Shown piece after piece: positions 24,838-32,256 of a stretch of DNA of 64,000 nt. Below the pieces are notes generated by a model. It was given only the letters and a program-made list of their open reading frames with translations, made no database searches and was not told where the DNA came from. The DNA lies in assembly GCF_900091445.1 (NCBI RefSeq), contig NZ_LT607733.1, positions 1,319,501 through 1,383,500 on the forward strand, read 5' to 3'. Every line of letters starts with the position of its first letter. Positions within the stretch are counted from its first letter, which is position 1. A program made the position numbers and the translations under genes. The stretch comes from Micromonospora echinofusca (GTDB lineage: Bacteria; Actinomycetota; Actinomycetes; Mycobacteriales; Micromonosporaceae).

Positions 24838-25602
24838 ATGAACCACGCGGTTGTCGCGGCGATGGCCGAGGCGGGTGCGACTGCCGACAGTTTGGCTGCT
24901 CAGGTGGGCGTCGATCCAAAGACGGCGGCGAAGTGGGCAAGCCGGGGACGAATTCCACAGACGCGGCACCGCGCCAAGGTCGCTGCGATCCTAGGTAAAG
25001 AGGTTGGGGAACTCTGGCCGGACGTTCTGAAGCGCCGAGAGCCGGCCTGGTTCCGACCATGGGCAGACATCGAACGCGAGGCGATCGCGCTGCGCTGGTT
25101 CGAGCTGGCGTGGGTTCCGGGCCTGCTCCAGACGGAGGCGTACGCCCGCGCAACCATGGCCGGAGAGACGCTGACGGCCGAGGAGGTCAACGATCTCGTG
25201 TCAGCGCGAATGCAGCGCCAAGCAGTCCTCCGTCGCGAGGTCCCACTGCTGATCGCGGTCATAGACGAGCTGGTTCTTCGCCGTCCCGTGTACGGAGACC
25301 GAGAGTTGATGCGCGAGCAGTGCGCACACCTGGCGACCTGCGCGGAGCTGCCAGCGGTGTCGGTGCACATCGTCCCGGCCACGGTGGGGATGTATCCCGG
25401 GCTGGGTGGGCCGTTCATCCTCGCTGAGCTGGACAGCGGGGCGACGGTCGCTCACGTGGATGGTCAGGCGAAGGCGCAAATCATCGAGGCTGCTGCGGAA
25501 GTTGCTACGCTCAATCGACGGTGGGAACGCATCCGCGGGGAAGCCCTCTCGCGGACGCAGTCCCTAGAGATGCTCAGGGAAGCGGCAAGATCATGGACCT
25601 GA
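24838..25602 (+). CDS. XRE-type regulator with DUF5753
   Basis: A 254-residue protein. Residues 1-60 are a helix-turn-helix (AGATADSLAAQVGVDPKTAA, then KWASRGRIPQ). The remainder is the DUF5753 sensor domain: EAIALRWFELAWVPGLLQTE, VNDLVSARMQRQAVLRREVP and GMYPGLGGPFILAELDSG. In Streptomyces such BldB/WhiJ-like pairs with a DUF397 protein control development. The ATG at 24838 has GGAGG upstream, and an in-frame ORF extends further 5' without similarity. Its stop overlaps the start of the DUF397 gene by ten bases. It is divergent from the three-gene small operon, which it may regulate. Confidence 0.88.
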   Translation: MNHAVVAAMAEAGATADSLAAQVGVDPKTAAKWASRGRIPQTRHRAKVAAILGKEVGELWPDVLKRREPAWFRPWADIEREAIALRWFELAWVPGLLQTEAYARATMAGETLTAEEVNDLVSARMQRQAVLRREVPLLIAVIDELVLRRPVYGDRELMREQCAHLATCAELPAVSVHIVPATVGMYPGLGGPFILAELDSGATVAHVDGQAKAQIIEAAAEVATLNRRWERIRGEALSRTQSLEMLREAARSWT

Positions 25603-25784
25603 CCGGCGCGCAGTGGCGCAAGAGCACGAAGAGCGGCAACAACGGCGGCGCGTGCGTGGAGGTCGCCGACAACCTGCCCGGTGTTGTGGGTGTCCGGGAC
25701 TCGAAGGACCCGACCGGCCCGGAGCTGGTCTTCACACCGGTTGCCTGGCAGGCGTTCGTCGCCCGCGCCGCCGGGCGTGGCTGA
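25593..25784 (+). CDS. DUF397 protein
   Basis: A 63-residue protein: MDLTGAQWRKSTKSGNNGGA, CVEVADNLPGVVGVRDSKDP and TPVAWQAFVARA. This is the full DUF397 domain, including the W-R-KS-S and VRDSK signatures. It partners the overlapping upstream XRE/DUF5753 regulator, in a pairing that is widespread in mycelial actinobacteria and behaves like a regulatory or toxin-antitoxin-like module in some cases. A hairpin follows. Confidence 0.92.
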   Translation: MDLTGAQWRKSTKSGNNGGACVEVADNLPGVVGVRDSKDPTGPELVFTPVAWQAFVARAAGRG

Positions 25785-25800
25785 CCGACTAGAGATAGAT

Positions 25801-25836
25801 AGAACTGCCCGCGCCGGTATTGAGGCAGGCAGTTCT
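25801..25836 (+). terminator. Hairpin after DUF397 gene
   Basis: AGAACTGCC (25801-25809) and GGCAGTTCT (25828-25836) form a 9-bp stem, 16 bases after the stop. Confidence 0.65.
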
Positions 25837-25978
25837 ACGTGCGAACGAAGTGCCGACTGAAGCGCTCGGGTGACCGAATCACGCGGCGCGATCACCAAGG
25901 TGTCTTTCAGATGTTCGCACTTGTGTATTCGGGGCGGTAGGGAAAGCGAAAATTCTTACCTACCACTGAGCCACCCAA

Positions 25979-27127
25979 TCATAGTGCGCCCCGAAAGGCT
26001 CGCTCCTGCAAGGACGCGAACAAGGCGTCCAGCTCCGCCAAGCTTTGCCGGTGGCCTTCCTTGAGTCGCTCGGTATTCACAACTCGCTCGCGGAACTCCT
26101 TCTGTAGCCTCATCGGGGGCAGCGGAATGGCTATTTCACGAATCATTCCGATATTCAAGTTCTTTTGGCGGGCGCCGCGCTGTAGTCGTCGGAAGTGGTC
26201 TCTTCCGGTTCTCAGTGCAAAGTAGATGTAGATCGTGTCCGCCAATTCCGGGTTTATTGATGCAAACGCTATCGCCTGGTTGCACGAGCAGTCAATGTCG
26301 GCGATGCTCGTCTTTAGGGCTGCGGTGTCATACATTCCGACCATGATGGATCCTCGCGAGACCTTCTTTGCGGCGGTTTCAGCGAGGGCTGTCAGCGAGA
26401 TTGACTCGTTGCTCCGCGACACCAGCATCTCGCCGAGTTCACCGGATGAGAACCATGGGACGTTCCCCTCGAAGTACTCCCTCTTGCTTCGAGGAGGCGT
26501 CCCCCCGCTTCTCCACTGGCCCAGGCTCCCGAGCGGCGCCAAGGGATGATTTTTGCGATTTGTGGCAGGGTTGCCGAACAAGTCGAGGAATGTGCATTGG
26601 ATGAGGTCGTCGAGGTGGGCGAGGGCTTCGCGGCGCTTGGCGAGTAGCTCGTCCGTCCGGTCCAGCACCTCCGCTATCCTCCGCTGCTCGTCGAGCGGCG
26701 GTAGTGGCAGTGTGAACTTGGCGAGTTCGGCAGGGCTCAGTCGAGGAAGGTTCGCTCCTGTAGCTCTCGATGAGGCCATCTCAACAACCTTCGGCTGGAT
26801 TAGAAAGTGGGCAAGGTACCCGCGGTCCAGTTGATTGCCGGGCGAAATTGGAAGGATGTCGGTACTGCAGACGCCGCTGAAGGAGGGGCGAGCAATCTTC
26901 GCAAGGTAGGGCCGCAGTTTGCCGAAGAGAATCTGTTCACTCGTGAAGCGGAATTTTGTGCTCGCAAGGGCAGCTTCACCTACGGTTCCAACGTTAACGA
27001 ATGTGCCGCCGCGGGCAATATTTTCGAGGCCGACGTAAGTAGTATCGTCGGAGATGTCCTTGGGTTCGACCGTTTTTCTCGCGATCGTGGCAACCTCGCC
27101 AAGTGCGACTTGCTTCCAATCGCTCAT
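25979..27127 (-). CDS. hsdS: Type I restriction specificity subunit
   Basis: A 382-residue protein with two target-recognition domains. TRD1 spans about residues 1-150 and ends in a conserved helix region (LPLPPLDEQRRIAEVLDRTD). TRD2 follows (LGQWRSGGTPPRSKREYFEG and VPWFSSGELGE), and the second helix region (IPLPPMRLQKEFRERVV) closes the protein. The start overlaps the hsdM stop by four bases (ATGA). Base composition is clearly lower in GC than the neighbours, with many A/T third positions, as expected for TRDs exchanged by horizontal transfer. It sets the DNA target of the system. Confidence 0.96.
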   Translation of the reverse strand: MSDWKQVALGEVATIARKTVEPKDISDDTTYVGLENIARGGTFVNVGTVGEAALASTKFRFTSEQILFGKLRPYLAKIARPSFSGVCSTDILPISPGNQLDRGYLAHFLIQPKVVEMASSRATGANLPRLSPAELAKFTLPLPPLDEQRRIAEVLDRTDELLAKRREALAHLDDLIQCTFLDLFGNPATNRKNHPLAPLGSLGQWRSGGTPPRSKREYFEGNVPWFSSGELGEMLVSRSNESISLTALAETAAKKVSRGSIMVGMYDTAALKTSIADIDCSCNQAIAFASINPELADTIYIYFALRTGRDHFRRLQRGARQKNLNIGMIREIAIPLPPMRLQKEFRERVVNTERLKEGHRQSLAELDALFASLQERAFRGAL

Positions 27128-28662
27128 CCCAGCATCGCCTTTAGGTCAGACATGCCCTGCTGGATTTCGGATTCCAGGCGTTCCAGGTCTGCGAGGATTT
27201 CCAGCGGTGGACGGTGTTCGGTCTCCTCGTGGACGACTTCCTTGTAGCGGTTGAGGCTGAGGTCGTAGCCCTGTTCGACGATGTCGGCCTTGGGGACGCA
27301 GAAGCTCTGCTCGGTGCGCGCCCGCTGCAACTCGTCGTCGTCGCGCCGGAACCAGCGGGCCAGCGCGTCGGGCAGGTTGTTCTTGGCGCGCTCGCCCTCA
27401 GTCAGCGTCACCTCGGGTGCCGGCCCGAGCTTCTCGGTCGGCAGCAGCGGCGTGCGCTTGTCGTCGAGGCTCCAGCCGTCGGCCCTCACGTCGTAGAACC
27501 AGACGTTGTCGGTGCCGCCGCTGTCGGTCTTGGTGAACAGCAGGATCGCCGTCGACACCCCTGAGTACGGCTTGAACGTGCCGCTCGGCAGCTTCACCAC
27601 GCCGTCGAGCTTCTGCTCCTCGACCAAGATCCGGCGCAGCTCCTTGTGGGCCTTGGTGGAGCCGAAGAGCACGCCGTCCGGCACGATGACCGCCGCCCGG
27701 CCGCCGGGCTTGAGTAGCCGCAGGAAGAGCGCGAGGAAGAGCAGCTCGGTCTTCTTGGTCTTGACGACCCGCTGGAGGTCCTTCGACGTGCTCTCGTAGT
27801 CGAGGCTGCCGGCAAAGGGCGGGTTGGCGAGGATCAGGGAATACTTCTCCGACTCGCCGCTGACGCTCTCGGCGAGGGAGTCGCGATAGCGGATGTCCGG
27901 GTTCTCGACGCCGTGCAGCAGCATGTTCATGCTGCCGATGCGCAGCATGGTGCCGTCGAAGTCGAAGCCGTGGAACATGCGCTTGTGGAAGTGCTCCCGC
28001 AGTTCCGCATCGTGCAGGGCGTCCGGGTAGTGGTCGCGGACGTACTCTCCGGCCTCGACCAGGAAGCCCGCGGTGCCGCAGGCCGGGTCGCAGATCTCGT
28101 CCCTGGGCGTCGGCTTGGTCATCTCGACCATGAGCTGGATGATGTGCCGCGAGGTGCGGAACTGTCCGTTGTGGCCGGCCGTGGCGATCTTGCTGAGCAT
28201 GTATTCGTAGAGGTCGCCCTTGGTGTCCCGATCCTCCATCGGGATGCCGTCGAGCATGTCGACGACCCGCGACAGCAGCGCCGGGTTGGGGATGGTGAAC
28301 CGGGCGTCCTTCATGTGGCCGGAGTAGGTCGACCCGTCGCCGCCGAGCGTGCGCAGGAACGGGAAGACCCGCTCGCCGACAGTCTCGTACATCTGCTTCG
28401 GCTCGGCGCTCCTGAAGCGCGACCAGCGTAGGTCGTCGTACTTGCGCCACTGGTCGTCGCAACCCTCGGGGAAGATCCGGCGCGTCATCGGCTTGCCGGT
28501 GCGTGCGGCCTTGCTCTCTTCAAGGGTGTGCAGGTCGTCCAGGCGCTTGATGAACAGCAGGTAGGTGATCTGCTCGATCACCTCCAGCGGGTTGGAGATC
28601 CCACCCGACCAGAAGGCGTCCCAGATGCGGTCGATCCTGCTCTTCAACTCACCAGTGATCAC
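27124..28662 (-). CDS. hsdM: Type I restriction-modification DNA methyltransferase subunit
   Basis: A 512-residue N6-adenine methyltransferase. The helical HsdM N-domain (ITGELKSRIDRIWDAFWSGG) is followed by the catalytic domain with the SAM motif DPACGTAGFLVEAGEYV (about residue 190) and the catalytic NPPF motif (LILANPPFAGSLD, about residue 280), then VPDGVLFGSTKAH. It is the first gene of the hsdM-hsdS pair. The start region is 35 bases from the divergent rloA remnant. Confidence 0.97.
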   Translation of the reverse strand: MITGELKSRIDRIWDAFWSGGISNPLEVIEQITYLLFIKRLDDLHTLEESKAARTGKPMTRRIFPEGCDDQWRKYDDLRWSRFRSAEPKQMYETVGERVFPFLRTLGGDGSTYSGHMKDARFTIPNPALLSRVVDMLDGIPMEDRDTKGDLYEYMLSKIATAGHNGQFRTSRHIIQLMVEMTKPTPRDEICDPACGTAGFLVEAGEYVRDHYPDALHDAELREHFHKRMFHGFDFDGTMLRIGSMNMLLHGVENPDIRYRDSLAESVSGESEKYSLILANPPFAGSLDYESTSKDLQRVVKTKKTELLFLALFLRLLKPGGRAAVIVPDGVLFGSTKAHKELRRILVEEQKLDGVVKLPSGTFKPYSGVSTAILLFTKTDSGGTDNVWFYDVRADGWSLDDKRTPLLPTEKLGPAPEVTLTEGERAKNNLPDALARWFRRDDDELQRARTEQSFCVPKADIVEQGYDLSLNRYKEVVHEETEHRPPLEILADLERLESEIQQGMSDLKAMLG

Positions 28663-28697
28663 GTAGCTTCGGTCCCCACGCCGTTGGCCATGCCCAG

Positions 28698-28952
28698 TTG
28701 ACCATCGAAGGGTACGCGAGGAGTGGGCCCGCAGCGGCGTCGCTGCCGAGTCGCGGGAAGACGCGTCGCTTCGTGGAGAAGGACAAGGCCGGCGCGAGCG
28801 AGCTGTTCGCGCTGGCGGACGCGGAGCCCCGTTCCGCTGAGGATCTCGCCCAGTCGTATCTTGCCGGTCGATTCGGGGCGGTGCCCGCCCTCACCGAAGG
28901 GCAGATCGGCCGGAGACTCCGTGTGCTGCGGGCAACCAGAGGGGCCGCCTGA
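28698..28952 (+). pseudogene. C-terminal remnant of RloA-type ATPase
   Basis: The 84-codon frame carries GKTRRFVEKDKAGASELFAL, then DAEPRSAEDLAQSYLAGRFG and AVPALTEGQIGRRLRVLR. FVEKD..G.SEL and L..YL.GRFGAVP are the C-terminal signature of AAA15-type ATPases (RloA-like), whose complete length is near 400 residues. The whole ATPase domain with Walker motifs is missing; only about 35 bases separate this from hsdM. The first 15 codons read as noise. Its stop overlaps the rloB start (TGATG), the normal order for rloA-rloB. Confidence 0.6.
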
Positions 28953-29449
28953 TGAGCAGGGCCCGTGGTCGGGATTCCTTCGAGTGTCGGTCCCGCGAGA
29001 ACCGGCGACGGCGGGACGTGTGGGTCTTCACCGAGGGTGAACTCACCGAGCCGCAGTACGTGGACCTGGTCAAGGACATGCAGCCGGTGCGGCGCAACGA
29101 GGTCCACATCTTCAAGGACACGCGGCGGGACGGAGGAAGACGCGGCAGCGGCGACGGTCGCGGGGATCGCAAGCCCAGAGAGCTGGTGGAGGCGGCGATC
29201 GCGTGGCTCGCCGACCTGAAACGGCAGGCTGGCGGCGTGTCGGACGAGTTCGCCCCGGTCGTGTGGTGCATCTTCGACCGAGACCAGCACGAGGGGGTCG
29301 ACCAGGCGATCAGCCGTGCCCGACTGGAAGCGAAGAAGCGTGCCCTTCAGATCAACGAGCAGCACGACGACCACACGCCGCTCAGCCGACGCGATCCATA
29401 CACCGACGTCTGGCAGTTCGTCGAGGATCTCGGGATCGTTTCGTACTGA
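28952..29449 (+). CDS. RloB-family protein, shortened or altered C-terminus
   Basis: A 165-residue protein. The N-terminal half fits RloB: VWVFTEGELTEPQYVDLV with the TEGxxTE signature, then LVEAAIAWLADLKRQA and VVWCIFDRDQHEGVDQAISR with the TOPRIM-like DRD motif. Typical RloB proteins are near 200 residues and continue with a SNPCFExW segment, which is absent; the last 50 residues (QINEQHDDHTPLSRRDPYTD) do not resemble the family. RloA/RloB genes accompany type I restriction loci. With rloA truncated, this gene is probably not functional. Confidence 0.65.
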   Translation: MSRARGRDSFECRSRENRRRRDVWVFTEGELTEPQYVDLVKDMQPVRRNEVHIFKDTRRDGGRRGSGDGRGDRKPRELVEAAIAWLADLKRQAGGVSDEFAPVVWCIFDRDQHEGVDQAISRARLEAKKRALQINEQHDDHTPLSRRDPYTDVWQFVEDLGIVSY

Positions 29450-29469
29450 GAGTCGGCCGGTTGCGCCGC

Positions 29470-30390
29470 TCAGGAGGTGGCGAGGCGGGCCAGCACGGGC
29501 GTGAGCGGGTCGAGCGCGTCCTCGCGTACGACGAAGCGGGTGACGCCCCAGCGGCGCCGGTGCCCGGCGATCGCGGCGACGATCTCGTCCTCGGTGCCGA
29601 TGAGCACGAACGGCGTCGCGAGCAGCTCGGCGACGGTCAGCCCGACGTCGGCCGCCGTGGGCGCGGCGGCGGCCTCGGCGTCGTCGGTGACGGCCACGTG
29701 CTGCACGAGCGCCTCCAGCACCGGCGGCTCGGCCCGCCCGGCCGCCCCGGCCGCGACGCAGTCGAGCTGCCTGTCGATGTCGGCCTCGCGCCAGCGCACC
29801 GTGTGCGCGTAGCCGTCGGGCAGGGTGCGGCCGAGCCCGGACAGCCCGACCACGTCGGCGTGCGCGCCGGCCCAGCGCAGCATCGCGGAGTTCGCCGTGC
29901 CGAGGGTGAACGGGATCCGCCGCTGCACCGGTCGCGGCTTTTCCAGCCGCGCGCCCCGAAGCGCCAGGTCGGGGGAGTCGACGGTGACCTCTTCGCCGTC
30001 GAGCAGGGCGCGGACGGCGTCCGCCACGGCCAGGCAGCGGCGCACCCGCCCGGCGACGTCGGGGCGCTCCCGGCCGATCGCGCGCCACTCGGCCGGGGTG
30101 TGGCCGGCGCCGAGGCCGAACCGGGCCCGCCCGCCGGAGAGCAGGTCGAGGGAGGCCACGTCCGAGGCGAGCAGCATCGGCTCCCGGACGCCGGCGTTCG
30201 AGACGTACGAGCCCAGGCCGATCCGCTCGGTCACCGCCGCGGCGGCGGCCAGGGCGACGAACGGGGACGCGGCCGCCCCGGGATGGTCGGCGGTGGACAG
30301 GGCGTCGAAGCCGGCCGCCTCGGTGCGCCGGGCCAGCTCCAGCCAGCTCGGGCCGTCGGACGGGGTCGCCTGGAGGGTGAAGGTCGCCAT
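29470..30390 (-). CDS. LLM-class (probably F420-dependent) oxidoreductase
   Basis: A 306-residue TIM-barrel enzyme of the bacterial luciferase-like family. Landmarks are GFDALSTADHPGAAASPFVA, AVTERIGLGSYVSNAGVREP, ASLDLLSGGRARFGLGAGHT and the C-terminal GTEDEIVAAIAGHRRRWGVT. This fits the TIGR03621 type, whose members are predicted to use coenzyme F420. The substrate is unknown. The gene marks the return to core chromosome after the restriction locus. Its ATG at 30390 begins directly at the first beta strand. The 300-base upstream gap has no gene but holds a pair of short palindromes at 30559-30592. Confidence 0.88.
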   Translation of the reverse strand: MATFTLQATPSDGPSWLELARRTEAAGFDALSTADHPGAAASPFVALAAAAAVTERIGLGSYVSNAGVREPMLLASDVASLDLLSGGRARFGLGAGHTPAEWRAIGRERPDVAGRVRRCLAVADAVRALLDGEEVTVDSPDLALRGARLEKPRPVQRRIPFTLGTANSAMLRWAGAHADVVGLSGLGRTLPDGYAHTVRWREADIDRQLDCVAAGAAGRAEPPVLEALVQHVAVTDDAEAAAAPTAADVGLTVAELLATPFVLIGTEDEIVAAIAGHRRRWGVTRFVVREDALDPLTPVLARLATS

Positions 30391-30558
30391 GGGCCCACCC
30401 TGCCGGGCACAGCCCGACCGACCAAGCCCGACGGGGATGATTCTGCTACCGGCAGACCGCTTCGTCGTGGCCGGACGCGCGGGCGGTGACCTACGCCGGC
30501 AGGCGGCGATGATGCGGCGCCGGACCTCGATGGCCGGTGGTGTTGCCCGCTTGGTCCA

Positions 30559-30592
30559 ATACCACAGAGGTATTTTTATGCCACACAGGTAT
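30559..30592. promoter_or_regulatory. Two tandem ATACC-N5-GGTAT palindromes
   Basis: ATACCACAGAGGTAT at 30559-30573 and ATGCCACACAGGTAT at 30578-30592 are two near-identical dyads 19 bases apart, in an AT-rich spot inside a GC-rich gap. The spacing of about two helical turns suggests a cooperatively bound operator. The target is unclear: the LLM gene starts about 170 bases away, and the LtrA gene ends on the other side. Confidence 0.45.
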
Positions 30593-30688
30593 CAGCTGTT
30601 TCCGGCGGCAGTGGTTCTACAGCTTCCGCGCCGAGGTGCTACGGGACCCCGGCGACCAGAGACGTGACATCTGGGTGCTCCCGCAGTG

Positions 30689-32020
30689 TCACGTGGACGG
30701 CTCGTCCGGGGTGGGCTCGCGCCAGCGGGCGCGCCAGGCGGCCTCGTGCGCCTCGTGGGTGGTCTTCTCCTCGAAGACCATCTCGCGCAGGGCACGCCGG
30801 GAGTCCGCCATGACCACCGCCTCGACGGCCACCAGGCCGACGCAGATCGCGGTGAGCAGGGTGAGGGCGGCCAACCCCGGCAACCGTTGGCCGACGGGAA
30901 CGGTGGCGGCCAACAGGAGCACGGCGCCGACCCTGGTCCACGAGACCGTACGCAGGGTGCGCCACTGGAACAGCATGTTCGCGCACAGGTAGCAGGCGAC
31001 CCCGCCGAACAGCAGCAGGACGCCGGGGCCGTGCGCGGGGTCCGCGACCGGCACCTCGGGGTCGGCGACCTGGTGCACGATCTCCTCGGCGCCGAGGGCG
31101 AACAGGATGATCCCGGCGATCATCGGCAGGTGGAGGTAGGCGTAGGCATCCCGGGCCATCGAGACCCGGGGCCGGCCCTCGGCCGCGTGCAGGGCGATCC
31201 GGGCGGCCGGTGCGATCACGTCGTAGTGCGCCCACCACAGCGCGGCCGTGAAGAAGATGCCGAGTACCGCCGCGGCGACCGACGGCCACGTCGGGGGCTG
31301 GCCGAGCAGGTTGCTGCCGACGCCGACGGAGATGACGGACTCGCCCAGGGCGATGATCAGGATGAGGTCGTACCGCTCGGTCCAGTGCTCGGCGGACGTC
31401 ACCGTCCAGCCCCAGGCGCCCGCGACCAGGCCCATGCCGTACTGGAGCAGGACGACACTGACCCAGAGCCCGTCGCGCAGCAGCGCCGCCCGCCCCGGGT
31501 CCTCGATCTGCGGCGGGATCAGCGCGGCGGCGACGAGCAGCAGGGTGCTGACCGCCATCTCCGGGGAGTACTTCAGCAGCAGCCGGCGCTCCCCGGGCTT
31601 CTCCCGCGCGACGTGCCAGTACAGCGCCAGGTGCACGCCCCGGATCACCACGTAGCTCAGCGCGACCACCATCGGGCCGGCGGACACGTCGGTCGCGTCG
31701 CTGAAGGCCTGGGGGAGCGACAGCGCGAAGCAGAACAGCGCGGCCATGCCGACGACCATCAGCACCGGGACGAAGCCCTCGCCGAGCCGTACGCGGGTGG
31801 CCACCACGCAGTGGACGACCCAGCACCACCAGAGCACGGCGAGTACGAGCATGGCGTGTGCGAGCTGCCAGCCGGAGATGTGGGCGGCGGTGGCCCGGGT
31901 GATGATGAAGAACGAGAAGACGAAGACCAGGTCGAAGAAGACCTCGAACCGGTCGACCCGGGCGCCGGGGGCGATCGAGACGGCCGGTCCCAGCCGCCCG
32001 CGCCACCGGTTGCCGCCCAC
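30689..32020 (-). CDS. Low-temperature-requirement A (LtrA) family membrane protein
   Basis: A 443-residue polytopic protein of the LtrA family, named from a Listeria gene needed for growth in the cold. The signature VDRFEVFFDLVFVFSFFIIT at the first membrane segment, the ERYDLILIIALGESVISVGV stretch and the later GIILFALGAEEIVHQV segment are typical. Around a dozen membrane spans are visible. The molecular role is unknown. The GTG at 32020 is a reasonable start but has no strong ribosome site. The gene stands alone; 236 bases of very GC-rich sequence with a repeated GGCGGCGGGACCGG-like motif separate it from the sucB terminator. Confidence 0.85.
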   Translation of the reverse strand: MGGNRWRGRLGPAVSIAPGARVDRFEVFFDLVFVFSFFIITRATAAHISGWQLAHAMLVLAVLWWCWVVHCVVATRVRLGEGFVPVLMVVGMAALFCFALSLPQAFSDATDVSAGPMVVALSYVVIRGVHLALYWHVAREKPGERRLLLKYSPEMAVSTLLLVAAALIPPQIEDPGRAALLRDGLWVSVVLLQYGMGLVAGAWGWTVTSAEHWTERYDLILIIALGESVISVGVGSNLLGQPPTWPSVAAAVLGIFFTAALWWAHYDVIAPAARIALHAAEGRPRVSMARDAYAYLHLPMIAGIILFALGAEEIVHQVADPEVPVADPAHGPGVLLLFGGVACYLCANMLFQWRTLRTVSWTRVGAVLLLAATVPVGQRLPGLAALTLLTAICVGLVAVEAVVMADSRRALREMVFEEKTTHEAHEAAWRARWREPTPDEPST

Positions 32021-32202
32021 CTCGTCAACTCTGGCAGCGCCCTGTCGCCGCCGGGCCGGAATCGCATGAGCCGCCGGGGCCCCGGGAGGCGACGGTGGAC
32101 GGGGCGGTCAGGCGGCGGGCTCACCGGGCGGCGGGACCGGTCTGGCGGCGGGACCGGGCGGTGGCGGGCCGGGCGGCCGGGTCGGGCGGGCCGCCGGAAC
32201 GG

Positions 32203-32239
32203 CGACGGGCGCCCCGGTCGGTGACCGGGGCGCCCGTCG
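32203..32239 (-). terminator. sucB terminator hairpin
   Basis: A perfect 17-bp stem (32203-32219 and 32223-32239, CGACGGGCGCCCCGGTC) with a three-base loop lies 18 bases after the sucB stop. Confidence 0.85.
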
Positions 32240-32256
32240 TGTGAGCCAGGCGGGAA

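Noticed and set aside
18434..29449. Genomic island with integrase and tRNA attachment site
   Set aside because: No integrase, transposase, tRNA gene or flanking direct repeat was found, so island borders cannot be defined.
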